This document shows, piece after piece, positions 43,187-53,980 of a DNA stretch of 64,000 bases. Both the position numbers and the translations under genes were made by a program. The DNA comes from Pseudomonas sp. M47T1 (GTDB lineage: Bacteria; Pseudomonadota; Gammaproteobacteria; Pseudomonadales; Pseudomonadaceae), in contig NZ_AJWX01000006.1 of the NCBI RefSeq assembly GCF_000263855.1, forward strand, positions 178,504-242,503, in the 5' to 3' direction. Each line of letters opens with the position of its first letter. The first letter of the stretch is position 1. The notes beneath the pieces are model-generated. The model did not search any database and was not told where the DNA came from. It saw nothing but the letters and a program-made list of their open reading frames with translations.

Positions 43187-43999
43187 TCAGCTCCCGCGAA
43201 TGACAGCGGCTGCGGTGGCCACGTTATGGGCCAGGTGCAACGGGTTGATGGTACCGACAATAGCACTGGCAACGCCCGGGTGGGCGAACAGCAGCTCAAA
43301 GCTGGCGCGCACGGGGTCGATGCCGGGGCTCAGGCAGGCATGCCCGCTGGCCAGGGCCTTTTTCACCAGAATGGCTTTGCCATGGGTGGCAGCGTAGTCC
43401 AGCACCGGGCGTTCGCCCTGCTCGTTGAGATTGTAGGTGACCATGGCGCAGTCACCGGTTTCCAGCGCCTTGAGGCCGCCGTCGACGGTTTTGCCGGACA
43501 GGCCGAAACCGCGGATCTTGCCTTCCTGCTTCAGGCGCGCCAGCGTTTCATACACGCCGGTGTGCTCGAGAATGTGCACGTCGTTGCCATCGGAATGCAC
43601 CAGCAGCAGGTCGATGAAATCGGTCTCCAGGCGTTTCAGGCTGCGTTCCACGGAGAATCGCGTGTGCTCGGCACTGAAGTCGAAGTGCGACTGGCCGGCT
43701 TCGAACTCCTCGCCCACCTTGCTGACGATGACCCAGTCCTGGCGCTGGCCGCGCAACAGCGGGCCCAGGCGAGTTTCGCTGGTGCCATAGGCAGGCGCGG
43801 TGTCGATCAGGTTGATGCCCAAATGACGAGCCTGGGTGAGCAGCATGCGCGCTTGCTGATCGTCCGGAATGGTAAAGCCGTTGGGGTATTTTACCCCCTG
43901 GTCGCGGCCCAGTTTAACCGTGCCCAGGCCCAGGGGCGACACGCTCAGGCCGGTACTGCCCAGGGGCCGATGCAGGTCGTGCAGGGTGGCAACGGTCAT
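43187..43999 (-). CDS. Aldo/keto reductase
   Basis: The protein of about 270 residues is an NAD(P)H-dependent aldo/keto reductase with a TIM-barrel fold. Seen motifs are LGLGTVKLGRDQGVKYPNGF near the N-terminus, GINLIDTAPAYGTSE with the catalytic Asp and Tyr, VSKVGEEF with the lysine region, and the cofactor-binding SGKTVDGG and VGTINPLHLAHN. The ATG at 43999 overlaps the preceding gene's stop (ATGA), so this start is preferred over an in-frame one six codons upstream. The substrate is unknown. Confidence 0.88.
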   Translation of the reverse strand: MTVATLHDLHRPLGSTGLSVSPLGLGTVKLGRDQGVKYPNGFTIPDDQQARMLLTQARHLGINLIDTAPAYGTSETRLGPLLRGQRQDWVIVSKVGEEFEAGQSHFDFSAEHTRFSVERSLKRLETDFIDLLLVHSDGNDVHILEHTGVYETLARLKQEGKIRGFGLSGKTVDGGLKALETGDCAMVTYNLNEQGERPVLDYAATHGKAILVKKALASGHACLSPGIDPVRASFELLFAHPGVASAIVGTINPLHLAHNVATAAAVIRGS

Positions 44000-45174
44000 G
44001 GCAGCAGTTGCTCCCACGGCGTCTGACCCAAGGGCGGGCGCGGCAGGGCGGGCAGCGGGTCATGGCTGCCCGGCTTGATGTGGTCGCGCTCCAGGCTGGC
44101 GATGACGCGGTCGGCGAAGTCCGGTGCCAAGGCCAGCTTGGTCGGCCAACCTACCAACAGCGCGCCCTGTTCGGCCAGGAAGGCGTTGTCGGGGCGCACC
44201 AGGCCTGATTGCGCCGGCTCGGCGCGATCCACGCGCAGGGTGGCCCACTGCACCTGGCTCAGGTTGATCCACGGCAGCAGCTGGCCCAGTTCCTTTTGCG
44301 CGGTGGCGATCTGCTCGGCCGGTGTGCGGGCCACGCCATCGGCTTCGGCGATGTCGCCGCCCAGGTACCACACCCACTGGCCATCGGCGCAGGGGTGAGT
44401 GGTGACGGTAATGCGCGGCTTGGTGCCGCCGCCCAGGCAGTGGGCGTACAGCGGCTTGAGGCTGGCGCCCTTGGCCAGGATCATGTGCAGCGGGCGGCGC
44501 TGCATGGCGGGCTGGTCGATGCCCAGGCTGGCCAGCAGGTCGGCGGTGCCGGCCCCGGCGCTGAGCACCACGCGCTGGGCGCGGATGTCGCGACCATCAA
44601 CGCGCAGGCCCACCAGTTGGCCGTTTTCCTGCAGCGGTTCCAGGCGCTCGCCGGCCAGCAGGCCGTCGCCGCCCAGCTGCGCCAGGCGCTCGATCACGCC
44701 GGGGGTGTCGACCACCAGCTCGGCCAGGCGATAGACCTTGCCCTTGAAGCCCTTGTCTTGCAGGGCCGGTGGCAAGTCGTTGCCCTTGACCTGGTCGACA
44801 CGGCCGCGCACTGCCTTGCTGGCAAAGAAGCTCGTGAGGTTGCCCGCCAGCGTGCCCGGCGACCACAGGTAGTGCGCCTGGGACAGCACACGCACGCCGC
44901 CCAGGTCTACTTCACCGGTGCCGGCCAGCGCCTCGCGCCAGCGCCGTGGCATGTCGGCGATGGCCTCGCTGGCGCCAGTCAGGGCGCCGTGCAGCGCATA
45001 TTTGGCGCCGCCATGGATGATGGCCTGGGATTTGAGGCTCTGCCCGCCACCCAGGCTGGCGTTTTCCACCAGCACGGTCGAATAACCCAGGCGCCGCAAG
45101 CGGGCGTTGAGCCACAGGCCGGCGATGCCAGCGCCGACAATCAGCACGTCAGTGGAAATAGCGGATGACATCAA
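43996..45174 (-). CDS. FAD-dependent oxidoreductase (DAO family)
   Basis: This 392-residue flavoprotein has the N-terminal dinucleotide-binding motif VLIVGAGIAGLWLNARLRRL and the follow-on LVENASLGGGQSLKSQAIIH, as in D-amino-acid oxidase/glycerol-3-phosphate dehydrogenase type enzymes. The C-terminal part has VGWPTKLALAPDFADRV in the place of the second FAD contact. Two adjacent ATG codons at 45174 and 45171 are both possible starts. It is translationally coupled to the aldo/keto reductase gene, suggesting a two-step oxidation-reduction pathway. The substrate is not evident. Confidence 0.88.
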   Translation of the reverse strand: MMSSAISTDVLIVGAGIAGLWLNARLRRLGYSTVLVENASLGGGQSLKSQAIIHGGAKYALHGALTGASEAIADMPRRWREALAGTGEVDLGGVRVLSQAHYLWSPGTLAGNLTSFFASKAVRGRVDQVKGNDLPPALQDKGFKGKVYRLAELVVDTPGVIERLAQLGGDGLLAGERLEPLQENGQLVGLRVDGRDIRAQRVVLSAGAGTADLLASLGIDQPAMQRRPLHMILAKGASLKPLYAHCLGGGTKPRITVTTHPCADGQWVWYLGGDIAEADGVARTPAEQIATAQKELGQLLPWINLSQVQWATLRVDRAEPAQSGLVRPDNAFLAEQGALLVGWPTKLALAPDFADRVIASLERDHIKPGSHDPLPALPRPPLGQTPWEQLLP

Positions 45175-45213
45175 GCAACCTCACAGGCGAAAACAGACCT
45201 GCAGTATACAGAC

Positions 45214-45546
45214 TCAGTGCCCGGCGGTTTTCGAGAACAGCTGGATCACCACCACGCCTAGCAGGATCAGCGCCATGCCAGCGACGGCGGGCATATCCAG
45301 CTTCTGCCCATACACTACCAGCGCAGCGATGCTCACCAGCACGATGCCCATGCCCGACCAGATAGCGTAGGTGATGCCGACCGGGATCACCCGTACCACC
45401 AGAATCAGCATCCAGAACGCAATGGCGTAACCGCAGATCACCAGTACCAGTGGCAATGGCGTGCTCAGGCCCTTCACAGCTTTCATGCTGGTGGTGGCGA
45501 TGACTTCGCAGCAAATGGCGATGGCGAGAAAGTAGTAGGCAGTCAT
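45214..45546 (-). CDS. Small multidrug resistance exporter, EmrE/QacE type
   Basis: The 110-residue inner-membrane protein has four membrane helices and the essential glutamate E14 (CCEVIATTSMKA). It also has AIWSGMGIVLVSIAALVVYG and GQKLDMPAVAGMALILLGVV, which closely match EmrE, so proton-coupled export of quaternary ammonium compounds or other cations is expected. The true start is ATG 45546; the much longer open frame upstream is a shadow of the lysR gene. It diverges from lysR, whose product may control it. No partner SMR subunit is adjacent, so it probably works as a homodimer. Confidence 0.93.
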   Translation of the reverse strand: MTAYYFLAIAICCEVIATTSMKAVKGLSTPLPLVLVICGYAIAFWMLILVVRVIPVGITYAIWSGMGIVLVSIAALVVYGQKLDMPAVAGMALILLGVVVIQLFSKTAGH

Positions 45547-45606
45547 GGTTGAACCCTCTGAAGTTGGTTCGCATTCTAGTGATTGCGCAGATGGGGTAAA
45601 GTGAAT

Positions 45607-45629
45607 ACCTATCGCCATGGGAGATAGGT
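45607..45629. promoter_or_regulatory. LysR-type operator between emrE-like gene and lysR
   Basis: ACCTATC-GCCATGGGA-GATAGGT is a perfect seven-base inverted repeat. The inner bases form T-N11-A (T at 45612, A at 45624), the hallmark of LysR-type binding sites. It ends four bases before the lysR ATG and includes its likely ribosome site GGAG, which points to autorepression. Confidence 0.75.
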
Positions 45630-45633
45630 TGCA

Positions 45634-46524
45634 ATGGCCATTCAATGGAGTCTGGAGCAGATCCAACTGTTCGTGCACGTGGCCGAACAGCGCTCGTTCT
45701 CGGCAGTGGCGCGGCAGCAGGGGCGCGCTCAGTCGGCGGTGAGCAGTGCCATTGCCATGCTCGAGGAAGATTTGGGCGTGACCCTGTTCGACCGCAGCAG
45801 CGGCCGCCAGCCGCACCTCACCGAAGCGGGCAGGGCGTTGCTGGAGGAGGGCCGTGAGCTGTTGCGTCAGTGCGAGCGCCTGGATGGCCGTGCCTTGGCC
45901 CTGCATCGGGGGCAGGAGGCGAAATTGCGCGTGGCTCAGGACGAAGCCATGCCGTACCAGCCAGTACTCGACAGCCTGGTGAAACTGGCCGGCCAATACC
46001 CCGCCGTCGAGGTGCAGTTGGCCAACAGCGCCCCGGGCGATGTGGCGCGCAAGCTGGTGGAGCGGCGCGCCGACCTGGGCCTGCTGTTCCACCACGAACA
46101 CATGCCGGCGGCCCTGGAGCGCAGGGCGCTGGGCAGCGTGGAGATGGTCACGGTGTGCTCGGTGAATCATCCATTGGCCGCCGAACCGCGGGTGACTCGC
46201 CAGCAACTGGCCCGCCACCGGCAATTGCTGGTGGCGCTGGAAAGCAGCCGCTACCCGGGTGGCGATGCCATCAGCCCGCAGATATGGCGCGCCGACAGTT
46301 TCTATGTGATGGCCGAATTGCTGATGCGCGGATTGGGCTGGGCCTGGTTGCCGCGTCATGTGGTGCAGTACCCGGCTTACCAGCAACAAATGGTGGAGCT
46401 GGACAGCGAGTGGGTGCCGCCCGCGCTGGTGGTGGAACTGGTGTGGCGCCGCGACGAACCGCTGGGCCCGGCCGCGCGTTACCTGGCCGAGTGCTTTACC
46501 TGGCATTTGCGCGCCATTGGTTAA
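45634..46524 (+). CDS. LysR-family transcriptional regulator
   Basis: The 296-residue regulator has an N-terminal winged helix-turn-helix (LEQIQLFVHVAEQRSFSAVA to VTLFDRSSGRQPHLTEAGRA, residues 7-64) and a C-terminal co-inducer domain of periplasmic-binding type (from about 92). It is divergent from the EmrE-type exporter gene with an 87-base gap holding a T-N11-A palindrome, so control of the exporter and of itself is likely. The inducer is unknown. The next gene, waaA, begins 30 bases downstream but serves a different function. Confidence 0.92.
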   Translation: MAIQWSLEQIQLFVHVAEQRSFSAVARQQGRAQSAVSSAIAMLEEDLGVTLFDRSSGRQPHLTEAGRALLEEGRELLRQCERLDGRALALHRGQEAKLRVAQDEAMPYQPVLDSLVKLAGQYPAVEVQLANSAPGDVARKLVERRADLGLLFHHEHMPAALERRALGSVEMVTVCSVNHPLAAEPRVTRQQLARHRQLLVALESSRYPGGDAISPQIWRADSFYVMAELLMRGLGWAWLPRHVVQYPAYQQQMVELDSEWVPPALVVELVWRRDEPLGPAARYLAECFTWHLRAIG

Positions 46525-46554
46525 CTGCATGCGCTGCTAGTAAACTCCGCCGCC

Positions 46555-47850
46555 ATGAACAGAACTCTCTATACCTTGCTGTTTCACCTGGGGCTGCCAT
46601 GGGTGGCGTTGCGGTTGTGGCTGCGGGCGCGCAAGGCGCCCGCGTACGCCAAGCGCATTGGCGAACGTTTTGCCAGGAACCTGCCGAGCATGCGCACCGG
46701 CGGTATCTGGGTGCACGCGGTGTCGGTGGGCGAAAGCATTGCCGCCGCGCCCATGATTCGTGAACTGCTGCTGCGCTACCCGCAGTTGCCGATCACCATC
46801 ACCTGCATGACGCCCACGGGCTCGGAACGCATCCAGGCCATGTTCGGCAACGAACCGCGTGTGCAGCACTGCTATCTGCCCTATGACCTGCCGTGGGCGG
46901 CCGGGCGGTTTCTTGATCACGCGCAGCCACGGCTGGCGGTGATCATGGAAACCGAGTTGTGGCCTAACCATATTCACCAGTGCGCGGTGCGCGGGATCCC
47001 TGTGGCGCTGGCCAATGCTCGGCTGTCGGAGCGTTCGGCGCGCGGGTATGCGCGTTTCGCCAAGCTGACTGCGCCGATGCTGGCCGAGATGAGCCTGATT
47101 GCCGTGCAGACCGAAACCGAGGCCCAGCGCTTCCGCCAGTTGGGCGCGCGGCCAGAGTGCGTGCAGGTGACCGGTTCGATCAAGTTCGACCTCAAGGTGG
47201 ACGCCAGCCTGCTGCAACGTGCCGCGCAACTGCGTGAAGAATGGCAAGCCAGGCAGCGCCCGGTATGGATTGCCGCCAGCACCCACGAAGGCGAGGACGC
47301 GATCGTGCTGGCTGCTCACCGCCAGGTTTTGGCCAGCCATGCCGACGCCTTGCTGATTTTGGTGCCGCGCCACCCCGAGCGCTTCAACAGCGTGTTCGAG
47401 TTGTGCGTCAGCCAAGGCTTCGACAGTGTGCGCCGCGCCAGTGGTGAGCCTGTCACGGCGCGGCAGCAGGTGCTGGTGGGCGATACCATGGGCGAGCTGC
47501 TATTGCTCTACGCCCTGGCCGACAGCGCTTTTGTCGGCGGCAGCCTGGTACCCAATGGCGGGCATAACCTGCTGGAACCGGCGGCATTGGCCAAGCCGGT
47601 GCTCAGCGGGCCGCACCTGTTCAACTTCCTGGAGATCGCCGCCATGTTGCGCCAGGCCGACGCGTTGATTGAAGTCGATGACGCGGCGGGGTTGGCCGTG
47701 GCGGTGCGCCAGTTGATCGAACTGCCCCAGGATGCCAGGCGTATCGGCGCGGCCGGGTTGGCGGTGATGCAGGCCAACCAGGGCGCGCTGGAGCGGTTGC
47801 TCAATAGCCTGTCGGCGCTGTTGACCACACGGACCACGCAATCTCTGTAG
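46555..47850 (+). CDS. waaA: 3-deoxy-D-manno-octulosonic acid transferase WaaA
   Basis: WaaA (KdtA) transfers Kdo residues from CMP-Kdo to the lipid A precursor, the essential first step of core assembly. The 431-residue protein starts with an N-terminal membrane anchor (LYTLLFHLGLPWVALRLWLR). The active-site segment GGIWVHAVSVGESIAAAPMI has the conserved Glu near 62. Further GT30 motifs are METELWPNHI near 132 and GGSLVPNGGHNLLEPAALAK near 324. It lies 24 kb from waaF but completes the core pathway. A long hairpin follows its stop. Confidence 0.96.
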   Translation: MNRTLYTLLFHLGLPWVALRLWLRARKAPAYAKRIGERFARNLPSMRTGGIWVHAVSVGESIAAAPMIRELLLRYPQLPITITCMTPTGSERIQAMFGNEPRVQHCYLPYDLPWAAGRFLDHAQPRLAVIMETELWPNHIHQCAVRGIPVALANARLSERSARGYARFAKLTAPMLAEMSLIAVQTETEAQRFRQLGARPECVQVTGSIKFDLKVDASLLQRAAQLREEWQARQRPVWIAASTHEGEDAIVLAAHRQVLASHADALLILVPRHPERFNSVFELCVSQGFDSVRRASGEPVTARQQVLVGDTMGELLLLYALADSAFVGGSLVPNGGHNLLEPAALAKPVLSGPHLFNFLEIAAMLRQADALIEVDDAAGLAVAVRQLIELPQDARRIGAAGLAVMQANQGALERLLNSLSALLTTRTTQSL

Positions 47851-47930
47851 GGGCGGACCGTGTGCGCGAACCAGGCGCCGCGGTGTGTCGGGTAATTCGC
47901 GGTGCGGCCTTCGCGAACACGGTCCGCTCC
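47850..47930. terminator. REP-like bidirectional hairpin between waaA and tolC
   Basis: GCGGACCGTG (47853-47862) pairs exactly with CACGGTCCGC (47918-47927), and an inner CGCGAA pairs with TTCGCG. The sequence AGGAGCGGACCGTG on the reverse strand resembles common Pseudomonas REP units. It fills the gap between two convergent genes. Confidence 0.65.
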
Positions 47931-47938
47931 TGCAAGGG

Positions 47939-49390
47939 CTATTTGCGTGCCTTGGGTGGGGGTTTCAGCAGGTCCTGCGCCGCCTTGGCCAAGTCTGGCG
48001 GCAGGAAGTCCTTGTCCGGGTTGTAGTCGGGCTTGAGCCAGCGTTCCAGGTCTTGCAGGTCCTGGGGGCTCAATGTGCCTGCCGCCTGCTTCAGGCGCAG
48101 GTTGTCGAGGATGTAGTCGTAGCGGCTGTTGTTGTAGTCGCGCACTGAGGAGTACAGCTGGCGCTGGGCGTCCAGCACGTCGACAATGTTGCGCGTACCC
48201 ACCTGATAGCCGATTTCGGTGGCTTCCACGGCGCTTTGGTTGGAAATGATCGACTGCTTGCGCGCCTGCACCTGTTCCACGTCGGTGTTCACCGCACGGT
48301 GCAGGTTGCGGGTGTTCTCCACCACCTGGCGGCGCAACCCTTCGCGCTGCTGCTCGCTCTGGCTCAGCCGCTGGTAGGCCTCGCGCACCTGGGAGCTGGT
48401 CAGGCCGCCGCTGTACAACGGAATATTGACCTGCAGGCCGATGGTGCGCTGTTCCACGTCACCGTGATACGTCACGCCCGGATAGGCGCTGGGGTTGCTG
48501 AAGCCCAACAGGTCGTTGTCACCCTTCTCGTACTTGGCCACCGCATCCACGGTGGGGGCGTGGCCGGCCTTGCGCTGGCGCAGGGTTTCCTCGGCGCTGG
48601 TCACGGCGAAGGCACTGGCCTGCAGGTTCAGGTTCTGTTGCGAGGCCGTTTCGACCCAGGTCTTGGCATCGTTGGGGCTGGGCGGCAGCACCGGCAGGGT
48701 GTGAACGATGCCCTGTACCGAGTTGTAGTCGCGGTTGGTGAGCGTCACCAGGGCTTCGAACGCATCATCCACCTGGCGCTGGGCAAGGATGCGGTTGGCT
48801 CGCGCGGTGTCGTAGCTGGCCTGGGATTGCAGTACGTCGGTCTTGTCGGAGAGCCCGACATTGAAGCGCTCATTGGACTGGTCCAGCTGGCGCTTGAACG
48901 CCGCTTCCTCGGCCTTGGTGGCGGCCAGGGTGTCTTCGGCGCGCAGCACGCTGAAGTAGTCTTCGGCGGTCTGCAGAATCAGATTCTGCTCGGTGGCCGA
49001 CAACTGCAGGGCGGCCTGTTCGTCTACCGCCTTGGCCGCCTGGTACTGGAACCAGCGATCGGCGCGGAAGATCGGCTGCGACAGCGTGGCCTGGTAGCTG
49101 GTGCCGCTGCGGGTAGTGGTCTGGGCAGGTTCATCGAGCTGGGTGCGTACATTGGTGATGTCGCTGCCGGCCGACAGGTTGGGCAACAAGCCGGCACGTG
49201 CCTGGGGCACCACTTCGCTCTGGGCCTTGTAGTCGGCGCGGGCAGCGGCCAGGTCGGCGTTGTTGTTCACGGCTTCCTGGTACACGCTGACGAGGTCGGT
49301 GCGGCTGGCCAGAGGCGCGATTTCTGCTGCCTGAAGCATTCCGTTGACCGCCGTCGACACGGCAACGGCCAGTGCAATTTTGCGCAGCAT
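47939..49390 (-). CDS. tolC: TolC-family outer-membrane efflux protein
   Basis: The 483-residue protein is the outer-membrane channel of type I secretion or tripartite efflux systems. A signal peptide (MLRKIALAVAVSTAVNGMLQ, cleaved after the AEI region) is followed by two OEP repeats, recognisable from LVSVYQEAVNNNADLAAARA and LPNLSAGSDITN in the first and NLNLQASAFAVTSAEETLRQ in the second. The C-terminal tail is Lys/Pro-rich. No inner-membrane pump or adaptor is adjacent, as for E. coli tolC. In E. coli, tolC also neighbours nudF, and the same grouping is found here with thiC and cytX inserted between. Confidence 0.93.
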   Translation of the reverse strand: MLRKIALAVAVSTAVNGMLQAAEIAPLASRTDLVSVYQEAVNNNADLAAARADYKAQSEVVPQARAGLLPNLSAGSDITNVRTQLDEPAQTTTRSGTSYQATLSQPIFRADRWFQYQAAKAVDEQAALQLSATEQNLILQTAEDYFSVLRAEDTLAATKAEEAAFKRQLDQSNERFNVGLSDKTDVLQSQASYDTARANRILAQRQVDDAFEALVTLTNRDYNSVQGIVHTLPVLPPSPNDAKTWVETASQQNLNLQASAFAVTSAEETLRQRKAGHAPTVDAVAKYEKGDNDLLGFSNPSAYPGVTYHGDVEQRTIGLQVNIPLYSGGLTSSQVREAYQRLSQSEQQREGLRRQVVENTRNLHRAVNTDVEQVQARKQSIISNQSAVEATEIGYQVGTRNIVDVLDAQRQLYSSVRDYNNSRYDYILDNLRLKQAAGTLSPQDLQDLERWLKPDYNPDKDFLPPDLAKAAQDLLKPPPKARK

Positions 49391-49527
49391 GACTCAATCC
49401 TTGTTATTAATCGCTGTGCGAGTGTAGTAGCACGCGCGTACTGCAACAATCCGGTATTTACGCCATTTATCCAGCGCGATCACACAACACTTGGCGTTTG
49501 CCATGCCGCGCGTCTAGACTGACCGGG

Positions 49528-51671
<2,144 letters not shown>

Positions 51672-51697
51672 TTCATTCCTGATGGCGAATTGAAAAT

Positions 51698-51725
51698 TGT
51701 GGGAGCTGGCAGGCCAGCTCCCACA
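51698..51725. repeat. Palindromic hairpin after thiC
   Basis: TGTGGGAGCTGG pairs exactly with CCAGCTCCCACA around CAGG. TGTGGGAGCTGG is a widespread Pseudomonas repeat. It may partly terminate thiC transcription or protect its mRNA end; the transporter gene starts 40 bases later. Confidence 0.7.
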
Positions 51726-51764
51726 GGTTCTTACAACAATCCTATATCTCACCCGAGATCCAAA

Positions 51765-53051
51765 TTGAACACACCCAGCCATTACTCCCCGGACGCAGCC
51801 GTCCCTTCCTCCCAGCGCGTTTTCGGCGCGCGGGACCTGTTTTCCCTGTGGTTCTCGTTGGGCATCGGCCTGATGGTGCTGCAAACCGGTGCCTTGCTGG
51901 CACCGGGCCTGGGCCTGTCGGGCTCGTTGCTGGCCATCCTGCTGGGTACCGCGGTAGGCGTGGTGCTGCTGGCCGCTGTCGGCGTGATCGGCAGTGATAC
52001 CGGCCTGTCGTCCATGGCCGCTTTGCGCCTGAGCCTTGGCCAATACGGCGCGGCGCTGCCTGCGCTGCTCAACCTGCTGCAACTGGTGGGCTGGGGCGCT
52101 TTCGAAATCATCGTCATGCGCGACGCCGCTAGCCTGCTCGGTGCGCGGGCGTTCGGCGAGGGCAACCTGGGGGCCAACCCCATGCTCTGGACCCTGGTGT
52201 TCGGCGCGCTGGCGACCCTGCTGGCCGTCAGCGGGCCACTCACCTTCGTGCGCAAGATCCTGCGCAAATGGGGTATCTGGCTGCTGCTGGCGGCTTGCCT
52301 GTGGCTGACCTGGAACCTGTTCGCCAAGGCTGACCTGGCCGCGCTGTGGGCCAAGCCCGGTGACGGCAGCATGGCCTTCGCCGTGGGCTTCGACATCGCC
52401 ATCGCCATGCCGCTGTCGTGGCTGCCGCTGATAGCCGACTACTCGCGTTTCGGCCGTGCGGCCAAAGGCGTGTTCGGTGGGACCGTTCTGGGCTTCTTCA
52501 TCGGCAACTTCTGGCTGATGAGCCTGGGTGTGGCCTACACGCTGGCGTTTGCCCCGAGTGGCGAGACCAACGCTTTGCTGCTGGCACTGGCCGGTGCAGG
52601 CCTGGGTATCCCACTGCTGCTGATCCTGCTCGACGAGTCGGAAAACGCTTTCGCCGACATCCATTCGGCGGCGGTATCCACCGGGCTGCTGGTGCGTTTG
52701 AAAGTGGAGCATCTGGCGTTGGCCATCGGTGTGATCTGCACCCTGATAGCCTGTTTCGCACCGCTGGCGCAGTACCAGAACTTCCTGCTGCTGATCGGCT
52801 CGGTGTTCGCGCCACTGTTCGGCGTTGTGCTGGTGGATCACTTCATTCTGCGCAAGCGCAGCGCCCAGGCCCAGCCCGCGCCGCTGCGCTGGACCGCGCT
52901 AGTGGCCTGGGCTGGTGGTATTGCCACCTATCACGTGCTGGCCAACCTTTACCCCGAGGTGGGCGCTACCCTGCCTTCATTGCTGTTGGCAGGGTTGTTG
53001 CATGCGGTGCTGGCCGCATTCAGCCGCGGCCGGGAAACAGTTCCGGCTTGA
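51765..53051 (+). CDS. cytX: Putative hydroxymethylpyrimidine transporter CytX
   Basis: This 428-residue inner-membrane protein of the purine-cytosine permease (NCS1) family has about twelve hydrophobic helices. Visible family segments are DLFSLWFSLGIGLMVLQTGA near the start and DIAIAMPLSWLPLIADYSRF near the middle. CytX proteins encoded with thiC are thought to import the HMP moiety of thiamine. The start is taken as TTG 51765, giving LNTPSHYSPDAAVPSSQRVF; the frame is open further upstream into the hairpin, which should not be coding. The 3' end overlaps the convergent lipoprotein gene by 32 bases. Confidence 0.87.
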   Translation: MNTPSHYSPDAAVPSSQRVFGARDLFSLWFSLGIGLMVLQTGALLAPGLGLSGSLLAILLGTAVGVVLLAAVGVIGSDTGLSSMAALRLSLGQYGAALPALLNLLQLVGWGAFEIIVMRDAASLLGARAFGEGNLGANPMLWTLVFGALATLLAVSGPLTFVRKILRKWGIWLLLAACLWLTWNLFAKADLAALWAKPGDGSMAFAVGFDIAIAMPLSWLPLIADYSRFGRAAKGVFGGTVLGFFIGNFWLMSLGVAYTLAFAPSGETNALLLALAGAGLGIPLLLILLDESENAFADIHSAAVSTGLLVRLKVEHLALAIGVICTLIACFAPLAQYQNFLLLIGSVFAPLFGVVLVDHFILRKRSAQAQPAPLRWTALVAWAGGIATYHVLANLYPEVGATLPSLLLAGLLHAVLAAFSRGRETVPA

Positions 53052-53766
53052 GCACGCCATTCAGGCGCAGGTAGTCGATCTTGATTTCCGGCTGCCCCAA
53101 TGCGTAGGGCGCGATGGTGTCCACGTCATACTTGAGAATGACGCCGCCGTAGGTCAGGGCGATGTGCGGCGTCTGCTTGAAGTGCCAGTCATTGATGAAT
53201 TTGGGGTCGCTGGCCAGGCCGTTCATCGACATCCAGCCACGATGGGCTTCCTCGGCCGCTTTCCAGAACGCCGCTTCCTGGCCAGGCACCAGCATATCCT
53301 GCAGCGTCAGCACCTTGTGTTGCTGGCGCGACCAGTTGATGAAACCGCGCCCCGGGATCCCGTGGGCCTCGCCGTTGTCCAGGTAGCTGGACACCTCGAT
53401 GATCACCAGCCCGTCATGCTGCTCGCGTATCTTGGATTGCAGGTAGCTGCCGTAGCGGTTGGGGGCCGTGGCCAGGAACGTGGCTTCGTATTCCTTCAGC
53501 GATGCCGGTAGCGGTGCATTGTTGTCGGTGCGGGTCAATTGCAACAGGCGGCGCTCGATGATCGGGTCAAGCTCCGGCTCGGCAGGGAAGTGGATCACAT
53601 CCAGGTTCACCAGCGGGCAGTCAGGCGTGGTGCAGCCGGGCTTGGTGTGTTCCCAGGCGTCACGCTTGGTCTGCAGCGCAGTGTGCATGCTCGGCTGAAA
53701 CAGGCTTTGGCAGGCGCCCAGTGTCAGGGCCAGGCAGGCCATGGACGTGAATTTCAGAAGCGACAT
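53020..53766 (-). CDS. Lipoprotein with RsiV-like (DUF3298) domain
   Basis: The 248-residue protein has a lipoprotein signal (MSLLKFTSMACLALTLGAC), with lipidation expected at Cys19, so it is exported and membrane-anchored. The rest resembles DUF3298/RsiV-type domains: LVIIEVSSYLDNGEAHGIPG near 125, INWSRQQHKVLTLQDMLVPG near 150 and a C-terminal LKYDVDTIAPYALGQPEIKI. In other bacteria this fold occurs in an anti-sigma factor, but here there is no sigma factor gene beside it and no N-terminal cytoplasmic part. Its role is unknown. Confidence 0.85.
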   Translation of the reverse strand: MSLLKFTSMACLALTLGACQSLFQPSMHTALQTKRDAWEHTKPGCTTPDCPLVNLDVIHFPAEPELDPIIERRLLQLTRTDNNAPLPASLKEYEATFLATAPNRYGSYLQSKIREQHDGLVIIEVSSYLDNGEAHGIPGRGFINWSRQQHKVLTLQDMLVPGQEAAFWKAAEEAHRGWMSMNGLASDPKFINDWHFKQTPHIALTYGGVILKYDVDTIAPYALGQPEIKIDYLRLNGVLKPELFPGRG

Positions 53767-53980
53767 GGTGATCCTTGACGGTCAAGAAGGGGATAGCGGG
53801 CAAATGTTGTCGTGCTTCGACTCTCGGCAACGCCTTCAGTTCGCCACTAAGCTCAATAGTATCGGGCCAGGGGCTTGCCGCCTATCTTGCCGCTCGCGGA
53901 TCGGTCTTGAAAGGGGCTGCAAACGCGCGGCATCACAGTTAGGATGGCGCGAAGCTGCATGGACGAAGACGAGGTTTTAC

